Of a stretch of DNA of 25,558 bases, positions 14,227-19,768 are shown piece after piece (the first letter of the stretch is position 1; each line of letters begins with the position of its first letter). The notes below the pieces were generated by a model. That model worked only from the letters and a program-made list of their open reading frames with translations, was not told where the DNA came from and searched no databases. The stretch comes from an uncultured Arsenicibacter sp. (GTDB taxonomy: Bacteria; Bacteroidota; Bacteroidia; Cytophagales; Spirosomataceae). A program made the translations under genes and the position numbers. The stretch spans positions 1 to 25,558 of the forward strand of contig NZ_CAMFHL010000083.1 in NCBI RefSeq assembly GCF_945952095.1, in the 5' to 3' direction.

Positions 14227-14574
14227 ATGAGTAACTGTCAGTTTAGGGGTAAAACACCCTGCAATAACTGCCCATACCGCAAAGATGCCCCTTTGCGGTT
14301 ATGGGCCATAGAGGAGTTTGAACAACTTCTCGAATACGAAAAGGATTTTTTGGGCGCCGTTTATGGGTGTCACAAAAAAGACGGCTCTGTGTGCCGTGGC
14401 TGGTTAATTGATCAGGACAATCGGGATTTCCCGTCTATCCGCCTGCGGCTGGCTTTACGGAAGGCTGAAATAACGAGGGAGTATCTGGACTCACTACACA
14501 GCCAAACACCCCTTTATGAAAGCGTCGAAGATATGATTTTTGCCAACTTCCCCGAACTGCTTCTGAAGCCATGA
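14227..14574 (+). CDS. DUF6283-family protein
   Basis: 115 aa from the ATG at 14227, which is the better start; an earlier ATG at 14197 lacks conserved sequence. Signature: CNNCPYRKDAPLRLW, then AVYGCHKKDGSVCRGWLI and RLRLALRK, matching the C-x2-CPWR ... F-x-CHK ... CAGFL layout of DUF6283. Conserved Cys/His suggest a zinc site. Its stop overlaps the next ATG (ATGA). Confidence 0.75.
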   Translation: MSNCQFRGKTPCNNCPYRKDAPLRLWAIEEFEQLLEYEKDFLGAVYGCHKKDGSVCRGWLIDQDNRDFPSIRLRLALRKAEITREYLDSLHSQTPLYESVEDMIFANFPELLLKP

Positions 14575-14819
14575 AAAAACCATCAAAAGAGTCTCTTCAG
14601 CAACTCGAAAAAGAGGTTGAATCGGATTTGATCTGTGTCGCCATTTTTGAGAATGCATCAGCTGATGACCCATACACAACAATGCATATTATCAATCAAA
14701 ATCTTACTTACGATCATCTGCACTGTCTGGCTCATGCTATCGTATGTGAAATGAATACAATGCGTAAGGGATCGTCCTACGTCATAGTATCCCCAAATGA
14801 AATTATCAGCCTGAATTAA
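14571..14819 (+). CDS. Hypothetical protein immediately upstream of the Cas12f-like gene
   Basis: 82 aa; its ATG overlaps the DUF6283 stop and it ends 30 nt before the Cas12f-like start, so the RNA-guided effector is probably transcribed with this small-gene operon. Sequence has HINQNLTYDHLHCLAHAIV and a mixed fold with no recognised family. An anti-defence or partner role cannot be judged. Confidence 0.6.
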   Translation: MKKPSKESLQQLEKEVESDLICVAIFENASADDPYTTMHIINQNLTYDHLHCLAHAIVCEMNTMRKGSSYVIVSPNEIISLN

Positions 14820-14849
14820 CCGATTACGCAACCCGGAAACAAAAGCGAA

Positions 14850-15962
14850 ATGGAAAAATCTGTTGTAATTACCCGAAAAATCGAAATCTATCCTTTCGAA
14901 GGAAGCAAAGAAAATAATACGGCCGTATGGCAAAAACTACGGGCCTGGCAAACGGATGTCCGGACGGCTGCCAACCTTATATCCAGCCAAATGTATACGC
15001 TGGACAGACTGAAAGATTACTTTTTTTTGGTCGAAGAGATAAAGATAAAACTTGCGGACCGGGCAAAAGACCCCGATGGTATTCTGACTACCAGCTATCA
15101 GAATACGGCCTATCAGGTACTTTCGGCCAAATTTAAGGGTGACGTACCAATGGCCATTATGTCGTCTCTATCTAATTCGATTGTCCAGGTCTATAAAACC
15201 GAAAAGCCTGACCTTGCGGCCGGCCGCAAATCGCTCCGTTCGTACCGGAATACGTTACCTATACCGATGCCTGCGGCAAGCTTCAGGAACTGGACGCTTC
15301 AGGAAGCCCGCAACAATAACTATACGTTTGAACTGTTCGGCATGACCTTTATGACCAAGTTTGGCCGTGATCGGTCGAATAACCGTATTATGCTATCCCG
15401 TGCGCTCGACAAAGTGTATAAGTTTTGTGATTCAAGCTTAAAGCTCGACGGCAACCGTATGTTTCTGCTACTGGTGCTCCGGATTCCGTCCGAACAAATT
15501 GAGTTGTCGGATGACCGGATCGTATACGCCGAATTGTCGCACATTGCCCCCATTACCGCAAAGTTTGATCAGGAGAGTATTGAGATCGGAACTGCCGAAG
15601 ACTTTTTGTATAAACGCCGTGCAATTCAGGCAGGCTTGCGCCGTGCTCAGATTGCGGCTGCGGAAAACGTAGGCGGTAAGGGGCGGAAGCATAAACTGAA
15701 GTCTATTAACCGGTTCGAAAAGGCAGAACTCAACTATGTAACGGATAAACTACACAAGTATAGCCGTCAGCTGATTGATTTTTGCCTTGATCGTGGTGCC
15801 AAACAACTGGTCTTGTTGGAGCAGAAAAAAAAGGAGAAAGCCGCCAAAGATGCCGCCGCCGATGGGGAGCCGCTGGTGTTCCGTAACTGGTCATATCGCG
15901 GTTTGCTGGATAAGCTAAAATATAAAGCAGCTCAAAAAGGAATTGATGTCTTAATTGAGTAG
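14850..15962 (+). CDS. C-terminally truncated, predicted nuclease-dead Cas12f/TnpB-like RNA-guided protein
   Basis: 370 aa. Cas12f/TnpB layout: N-terminal strand VVITRKIEIYP (5-15), helical REC region (about 25-120), SYRNTLPIPM (131-140; Cas12f-like LPIP), WED-like MFLLLVLRIP (204-213), then FLYKRRAIQAGLRRAQ (252-267), GGKGRKHKLKSINRFE (275-290) and FCLDRGAKQLVLLEQ (311-325), as in the Cas12f RuvC/bridge region. Where RuvC-I normally has GIDxG there is VYAELS (225-230), so the Asp is Glu or lost and Gly is Ser. RuvC-II Glu (E324) may remain. The protein ends at GIDVLIE, just before the family zinc finger (CxxCG) and RuvC-III Asp. No missing part lies downstream; RNA-scaffold and arrays start 12 nt after the stop. 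Known precedent: TldR and other dead Cas12-like proteins act as RNA-guided repressors or regulators. Catalytic death and regulatory use are inference. Confidence 0.8.
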   Translation: MEKSVVITRKIEIYPFEGSKENNTAVWQKLRAWQTDVRTAANLISSQMYTLDRLKDYFFLVEEIKIKLADRAKDPDGILTTSYQNTAYQVLSAKFKGDVPMAIMSSLSNSIVQVYKTEKPDLAAGRKSLRSYRNTLPIPMPAASFRNWTLQEARNNNYTFELFGMTFMTKFGRDRSNNRIMLSRALDKVYKFCDSSLKLDGNRMFLLLVLRIPSEQIELSDDRIVYAELSHIAPITAKFDQESIEIGTAEDFLYKRRAIQAGLRRAQIAAAENVGGKGRKHKLKSINRFEKAELNYVTDKLHKYSRQLIDFCLDRGAKQLVLLEQKKKEKAAKDAAADGEPLVFRNWSYRGLLDKLKYKAAQKGIDVLIE

Positions 15963-15967
15963 TTTTG
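15960..15967 (+). promoter_or_regulatory. Candidate -7 promoter element of guide-array 1
   Basis: TAGTTTTG fits the Bacteroidota -7 consensus TAnnTTTG exactly and overlaps the Cas12f-like stop codon (TAG). A start about 6 nt later would fall at about 15973-15974, the first base of the conserved scaffold. The -33 element is weak (TTG at 15943, short spacing). Confidence 0.45.
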
Positions 15968-15973
15968 TGCTCT

Positions 15974-16022
15974 TCGAGGGTGGTTCTACGCCCGTAGGCC
16001 GGGGGATTCGTCCACCCGGCAA
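15974..16022 (+). ncRNA. Scaffold RNA element 1 (tracr/omegaRNA-like)
   Basis: 49 nt predicted to fold into two stem-loops. SL1: GGGTG (15978-15982) with CGCCC (15989-15993) around the loop GTTCTA. SL2: GCCGGG (15998-16003) with CCCGGC (16015-16020), inner GGA/TCC and a TTCG tetraloop, bulged A at 16014. The SL1 loop GTTCTA is the exact reverse complement of TAGAAC at the 3' end of the repeats, so it can act as a short anti-repeat or pseudoknot. A second copy (16325-16373) differs at two bases, both pairing-preserving. Function as effector-binding scaffold is inference. Confidence 0.7.
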
Positions 16023-16030
16023 TCTTAACT

Positions 16031-16291
16031 CTCAGAGTGTATCTACAGATGGTAGTAGAATTAGAACACTTACCTGCTCAATGAGGGAGTCCCACTTCCG
16101 ACAATCTCAGAGTGTATCTACAGCTGGTAGTAGGATTAGAACAGTGTGATTTATTTCTGAGTCCCAGCACTGTTCTCGGTCTCAGAGTGCATCTACAGCT
16201 GGCAGTAGGATTAGAACCCATGACTATTCGCATTTAGAGTGATTTGTGACTTTGCTCAGAGTGCATCTACAGCTGGCAGTCTAATTGACTT
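16031..16291 (+). CRISPR. Mini-array 1: three full repeats and a degenerate last repeat
   Basis: 37-nt repeats start at 16031, 16106, 16181 and 16255 (periods 75, 75, 74). The unit begins CTCAGAGTG, has CTACAG-x-TGG in the middle and ends TTAGAAC. Repeats 1-3 differ at a few bases; repeat 4 matches for its first 26 nt and then decays, as terminal CRISPR repeats do. Three spacers of 38, 38 and 37 nt (16068-16105, 16143-16180, 16218-16254) are unrelated to each other apart from a shared GAGTCCCA octamer in spacers 1 and 2. No cas1 or cas2 is nearby. Decay at the right end puts the array's 5' side next to the scaffold. Confidence 0.85.
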
Positions 16292-16324
16292 TGGCGCGTA
16301 AAAATCGTATTTAAAATATAGTAA

Positions 16325-16373
16325 TCGAGGGCGGTTCTACGCCCGTAGGCCGGGGGATTCGTCCACCTGGCAA
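16325..16373 (+). ncRNA. Scaffold RNA element 2 (copy of element 1)
   Basis: 47/49 identical to element 1. The changes are T to C in SL1 (GGGCG with CGCCC: U-G becomes C-G) and C to T in SL2 (CCTGGC: C-G becomes U-G), so both keep pairing. It lies 7 nt before the first repeat of array 2. Sequence upstream, TTTG at 16290 and TATAGTAA at 16317, is at best a weak promoter, so the copy may be read through from array 1. Confidence 0.7.
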
Positions 16374-16380
16374 CCCGACG

Positions 16381-16562
16381 AGTTCGAATGCAACTTGCAG
16401 GCCAATAAGGGCTAGAACGTGTTGACTTGTTAATAAACCGGGCACGACTGGAAGTTCGAATGCAACTTGCAAGCCAATAAGGGGCAGAGCAATACATTTG
16501 TATTCTGATCAATGCAAAGTTCGAAGTTCGAATGTAACTTGTAGCATCAGTTTTGAGATTGT
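16381..16562 (+). CRISPR. Mini-array 2: two full repeats and a degenerate last repeat
   Basis: 38-nt repeats at 16381, 16453 and a degenerate one at 16525 (period 72). Repeats 1 and 2 are 34/38 identical; the first ends CTAGAAC, the second CAGAGC. Repeat 3 keeps AGTTCGAATG-x-AACTTG and then diverges. Spacers of 34 nt at 16419-16452 and 16491-16524; the second starts with the dyad AATACA-TT-TGTATT and ends in a copy of AGTTCGA. The repeat differs from array 1 in its centre, but shares its 5' TGCA-x-CT, 3' AGG-x-x-TAGAAC and hairpin position. Confidence 0.8.
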
Positions 16563-16590
16563 TATTTTACTGGATAATACTCACATTATA

Positions 16591-16788
16591 ATGGAACAAA
16601 AAGCAGAAGATCATACCTATTTGCCAACTCCTGATCTGTGGCCACCCTTAAAGGCCAGTGACCTGGCATCTCAAATACTGCGCCGGAAAACTGAGCAAGA
16701 GCACCCGGCAAACGCAGCCAGAACGCCGGTAGACTGGAAAGATGAATTTGAAAAGCTTATTGCCCTGCTAAAGTTTCATGATCTTTAG
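16591..16788 (+). CDS. Small hypothetical protein after the arrays
   Basis: 65 aa from the ATG at 16591; an earlier in-frame start would lie inside array 2. Sequence has LPTPDLWPPLKASDLASQIL and DWKDEFEKLIALLKFHDL. No family recognised. Its TAG stop overlaps the stop of the minus-strand HTH gene (shared TTAG), a tight convergent pair. Confidence 0.5.
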   Translation: MEQKAEDHTYLPTPDLWPPLKASDLASQILRRKTEQEHPANAARTPVDWKDEFEKLIALLKFHDL

Positions 16789-16991
16789 CCCAACATCGAC
16801 GCTTTGATGCGTTCCCGCGCTAAACCGGTGAATTGTACGACATCATCAACCAATACCATTACGACGGAAGCAGTGCCTTCCGTCTTTTTTTTGTGCTTAA
16901 TCTGCTTCATCATTTCGAGTGCCTTCACCCGGCTGATACCAAACATAGCTTGCAGGTCTTTGGTCGTAACTCGCTCTCGTTTAACTGTCAT
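16785..16991 (-). CDS. Small helix-turn-helix protein
   Basis: 68 aa (MTVKRERVTTKDLQAMFGIS then RVKALEMMKQIKHKKKTEG). TTKDLQAMFGISRVKALEMM is a clear HTH of the phage/excisionase-like or MarR-mini type, followed by a short C-terminal part ending ARERIKASMLG. I start at 16991; the upstream ATG at 17024 adds 11 residues without domain value. It is divergent from the coiled-coil gene at 17097, so it may regulate that operon or bind the dyad cluster inside it. Confidence 0.65.
   Translation of the reverse strand: MTVKRERVTTKDLQAMFGISRVKALEMMKQIKHKKKTEGTASVVMVLVDDVVQFTGLARERIKASMLG
16863..16892 (+). terminator. Intrinsic terminator (plus strand) inside the minus-strand HTH gene
   Basis: GACGGAAG and CTTCCGTC form an 8-bp perfect stem with a 6-nt loop, followed by TTTTTTTT. 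It would end transcripts coming from the arrays and the 65-aa gene. The T-tract is encoded on the minus strand as a Lys-Lys-Lys run in the HTH protein. Confidence 0.75.
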
Positions 16992-17096
16992 GGATAGGGT
17001 CAATTTTAGTTCGAAAGGGTACAAAATTATCTATAAAAATATTATAGTATAAATATCATTTTTTTACAGTCATAACTTCGGGAAAAACATTTTTAT

Positions 17097-17936
17097 ATGG
17101 AATTTCCCGAAACGTTAGAAGATGATGGACAAGCGAATGACACGCTTGGGCCATACCTTTCAGCGGTAATACCTAACGAGGTATTACCAGATCAAAATTT
17201 GTCGGTAAACCCCCTTGGAATGCCTTTAGACAGCGGTAATACCGGTAATACCTCAGTTGGCGGTATTACCGGTATTACCTTAGAAAATGGCAATGCAGGT
17301 ATTACCGGTAATACCGGTAATACAGCAGAAAACGGAGAATCAGAAACCGATCTTTACCCTGCCGAATCAGCTGGTGTAATTCCTAAAACGCTAAAGATTC
17401 CTGCCAGTACGTATTACGCTATCGAAAGGGTTTGGGATGATCGTGGGTTCTCTAGTCTTCATGCCTATTGCCTTTCTGTGTTGGCTCAGCACAATGCCGT
17501 TTTTGAGGGTGCAACAAAGATTGACCAGCACCAGAAAACCATCGCTAAGCTTACGGAAGACTATCTTGATCTTCAGCAAAAGTTCGCGGCCTACCAGGCT
17601 CAGGCTAGTCATTATCAGGAGCAGCTTACTGAAAACCTGTCAACACTCAACCAGGACAATCTGAGACTGAAGAGTGAACTTCAGCAACAGCGGACGGCCA
17701 CCCCGACCCCATCGCCACAAACTGTATATCAGCAATTGGCGACTGAAGGCAATGAAGAACAACATGCACGTATCGCGCAGCTGGAACAGGCTTTAACGCA
17801 ATATGCTCAGTTGGTACAGGTATATAATACACTCGTCTTTCAAGTCTGCAAACTTGCATCGGCCGAGTCGTCACGGACTCCGGAATTTTTCTTTAACTAT
17901 TTCGAGCAACTGTCTTCTCCCAAACACCAGGCATGA
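17097..17936 (+). CDS. Coiled-coil protein with GNT/GIT-rich N-terminus
   Basis: 279 aa, first gene of the late operon. The N-terminal 85 residues are low-complexity (GNTGNT, GITGIT, AGITGNTGNTAENG). Residues 100-140 (TLKIPASTYYAIERVWDDRG) may be a small DNA-binding unit. From about 140 to 205 there is a long coiled coil (KLTEDYLDLQQKFAAYQAQ and ENLSTLNQDNLRLKSELQQQ). The end overlaps the next gene (ATGA). KfrA-like partition or scaffolding proteins have similar layouts, but that is a weak comparison. The DNA coding the N-terminus is a dense dyad cluster (see the repeat entry). Confidence 0.6.
   Translation: MEFPETLEDDGQANDTLGPYLSAVIPNEVLPDQNLSVNPLGMPLDSGNTGNTSVGGITGITLENGNAGITGNTGNTAENGESETDLYPAESAGVIPKTLKIPASTYYAIERVWDDRGFSSLHAYCLSVLAQHNAVFEGATKIDQHQKTIAKLTEDYLDLQQKFAAYQAQASHYQEQLTENLSTLNQDNLRLKSELQQQRTATPTPSPQTVYQQLATEGNEEQHARIAQLEQALTQYAQLVQVYNTLVFQVCKLASAESSRTPEFFFNYFEQLSSPKHQA
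17165..17324. repeat. Nine GGTAATACC/GGTATTACC sites forming large dyads
   Basis: Sites at 17165 (+), 17180 (-), 17235 and 17244 (+,+), 17262 and 17271 (-,-), 17298 (-), 17307 and 17316 (+,+; last one ends in A). The block 17235-17252 is inverted at 17262-17279 (18-bp arms, 9-nt spacer), and 17298-17315 is an 18-bp perfect palindrome. The first two copies are in a different reading frame (coding VIP/VLP) from the others (coding GNT/GIT), so the conservation is in DNA rather than protein. Confidence 0.75.
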
Positions 17937-18445
17937 ACAAAATACTCGCAATTGTCGAAATGACAGACGTGCAGGTTGCTGCAACACCTGAGCAAATGAC
18001 TAAGGTGCAGGTTTTGCGCCACTTTCCCCAGATCAATGCCGACAGCTTTCTATCCGACTGGAATGAGGGAATTGTTGCCCGTCGTATGTGGGAATCGTTC
18101 GTTGGTGGCCTGTTTTCTATCCTTACCGAAAATGAGCTACTGGATGAAAACGGGTTACACTTCAATGATTATTCCTTTGGCGATGTCTGTAAATACATCG
18201 TCGATAATCAGGATAAGCTACCATCTCCTATTAAAGAAGCAACAAGCTCCACCTTTGGCATGGTGCTCATGAGCAGTATTAAAACTGCATCCCGCACAAT
18301 TCGCCGCAAAAAGGAAATCAAGATAGATTTTCCTGAAATGCAAAAGCACCTGATGCCGATGCTGGAATCAATCATGGTAATGGCCATGAAAGACCCTGAT
18401 CGGGCAAAACTTCTTACGCCACTCTTAAACATCCAACAGCGATGA
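17933..18445 (+). CDS. Late-operon hypothetical protein
   Basis: 170 aa, coupled by ATGA overlap with genes before and after. Mostly helical, with VRRMWESFVGGLFSILTENE-like middle and a basic patch ASRTIRRKKEIKIDFPEMQ. No signal peptide or clear membrane segment. Its place next to the ATPase gene suggests a structural or packaging partner. Confidence 0.6.
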   Translation: MNKILAIVEMTDVQVAATPEQMTKVQVLRHFPQINADSFLSDWNEGIVARRMWESFVGGLFSILTENELLDENGLHFNDYSFGDVCKYIVDNQDKLPSPIKEATSSTFGMVLMSSIKTASRTIRRKKEIKIDFPEMQKHLMPMLESIMVMAMKDPDRAKLLTPLLNIQQR

Positions 18446-19119
18446 GCCTAGCCAGCTTAATAGAAACCAGAGGGGTATCGCCTATCTCAGAGGTATTGCA
18501 AAATAGTATACCCCGAACCGTCGAAGCGGTTGGTCAGGCATTGCCTGAAACACCGATTTTGCCGATTGCAAAGTGGTTAGGAGGCTCCCGCGCTCCTGAT
18601 CCTGCACCGATTCAGCGGGAAGCTCCTGAAGACGACGACGAACCGGACGATGAACCGCTGACCGCTGAAGAAATCCGGACGAAGGCCGAAAGTAAGGCCG
18701 AAATGTGGGGTGCTGTAATCGCGCTCCTGTTTTCGTTTGTGAATCGGTACATGGCCTATCAGCAATTAAGAGAAGGCGACAAGGAACTCATTAAGGAGTT
18801 TGAGCTACATGTTAAGGCCACTGGTAACGTGCCGGTATATGAGCCAACCCACCCTTACCATGATGCCCGGCAGCGTTGGGATGCTTTCGAGGAGTCGCTT
18901 GATGATGCCGAACAGGAAGCACAGCTGAATGACGCTCAAATGCTGTTGTTGCGCCGGTCGATTGAATCTGATCTGAAGGCGAAGAACAGACGGGGCAAAC
19001 TGAAAGCAGGCAGTATCGCTGAAGTACTTTTTGAAATTGCCGTAATTAAGGCAATGGCTCCTATGCTTCAGTTCTCAATGCTGACGGTGAACCGGATGGT
19101 TGATAAACGGATGAAATAA
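18442..19119 (+). CDS. Late-operon membrane-associated hypothetical protein
   Basis: 225 aa, coupled to the gene before (ATGA) and 2 nt from the ATPase gene. Acidic stretch EDDDEPDDEPLT near 67-80, a moderately hydrophobic helix AEMWGAVIALLFSFVNRYMA (about 90-110), then charged helices and a C-terminal semi-hydrophobic region ending MLTVNRMVDKRMK. Could be a minor structural or vertex protein that works with the packaging ATPase; function not established. Confidence 0.6.
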   Translation: MSLASLIETRGVSPISEVLQNSIPRTVEAVGQALPETPILPIAKWLGGSRAPDPAPIQREAPEDDDEPDDEPLTAEEIRTKAESKAEMWGAVIALLFSFVNRYMAYQQLREGDKELIKEFELHVKATGNVPVYEPTHPYHDARQRWDAFEESLDDAEQEAQLNDAQMLLLRRSIESDLKAKNRRGKLKAGSIAEVLFEIAVIKAMAPMLQFSMLTVNRMVDKRMK

Positions 19120-19121
19120 GT

Positions 19122-19763
19122 ATGCCAGAAACCTATGTGCCGCAAATAGGCGACCTGCGGCCGTCGTCTGTCTTTCTGCACATCGGAGCCAAGAAAACAG
19201 GGAAAACGCAAGGAACACTAAACATGATCGTAGATATGTGGAAACGTCAGCGAAAACCCTGTATCGTGTTCGATATTGGCGGCCAATCTGAATACGACGA
19301 TTTTATTCCACTGGCCTTGGATGATCTCGAATTTTTCAATGCAATGGCAGACCAGGAGCCATTCCCTTTGTATCGGGTTCGGTCGCTGGATGACTTTGAC
19401 GAGTTCTTTCTAGGCATTGTAGAGTGGGTACGTAATGCGTTCGTCGTTTTTGAAGATGCCACCTCGTACATGGTTGGCAATTTGCCGGAGTCACATCGCC
19501 GATTATTACTAGGTAGCCGGAATCACTGTAACGACTACCTGTTTAATCTTCACTCCCTGGCAGAACCTGCGCCTTTCTTGTTCCGACATGCCGAATACAT
19601 CATTCTGCGCCGTACCAGTGATGTCAAACTGCCGTCGAAGGTTCCGGTGCCGCATAAGATCGAGAAGGCAATGCGTGAGATTGATGCAGAAAACCGCACG
19701 CTCTACCCTGATCCTCAAATGCCCAAACTGGCATTTCGGCTGATCGACATTACAGCTGCTTAG
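19122..19763 (+). CDS. A32/HerA-like packaging or DNA-transfer ATPase
   Basis: 213 aa P-loop ATPase. Walker A: IGAKKTGKTQGT (about 22-33). Walker B: FVVFEDATSYM (about 109-119). The downstream motif SRNHCNDYLFNLHSLAEPAP followed by FRHAEYIILRRTSD matches the R-H-x-x-x-S-x-x-x-x-Q ... IR-x-N-A-x-YIIL pattern of A32-type packaging ATPases of tailless viruses (PRD1, NCLDV, ssDNA icosahedral phages) in the FtsK-HerA superfamily. Its size is right for that group. It implies virion packaging or DNA transfer, though no capsid gene is seen. Zot-type ATPases are the main alternative. Confidence 0.7.
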   Translation: MPETYVPQIGDLRPSSVFLHIGAKKTGKTQGTLNMIVDMWKRQRKPCIVFDIGGQSEYDDFIPLALDDLEFFNAMADQEPFPLYRVRSLDDFDEFFLGIVEWVRNAFVVFEDATSYMVGNLPESHRRLLLGSRNHCNDYLFNLHSLAEPAPFLFRHAEYIILRRTSDVKLPSKVPVPHKIEKAMREIDAENRTLYPDPQMPKLAFRLIDITAA

Positions 19764-19768
19764 GCATC

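Noticed and set aside
15955..16149. 64-aa open frame over array 1 (with repeating SQSVSTxGSRIRT)
   Set aside because: The protein repeat is only the translation of the DNA repeats and scaffold; not a gene.
16218..16254. Array 1 spacer 3 (TTTGTGAC) matching the left-end repeats at 3565
   Set aside because: An 8-nt match at the far end of the spacer is within chance for this window.
16419..16452. Array 2 spacer 1 (contains GTTGAC) as a guide against the iterons
   Set aside because: Only six bases match the iteron unit; not more than chance.
16267..16512. 81-aa minus-strand frame over array 2
   Set aside because: It follows the repeat period and has no start context; shadow of the array.
14850..16562. 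TIGR-Tas or IscB-type system
   Set aside because: No Nop or HNH domain, repeats have single 34-38 nt spacers rather than paired short ones, and the protein has the Cas12f/TnpB layout.
15960..16590. A hidden RuvC-III/zinc-finger end of the Cas12f-like gene in another frame
   Set aside because: No CxxC or NADxNAA-like segment is found downstream; the scaffold and arrays occupy the space.
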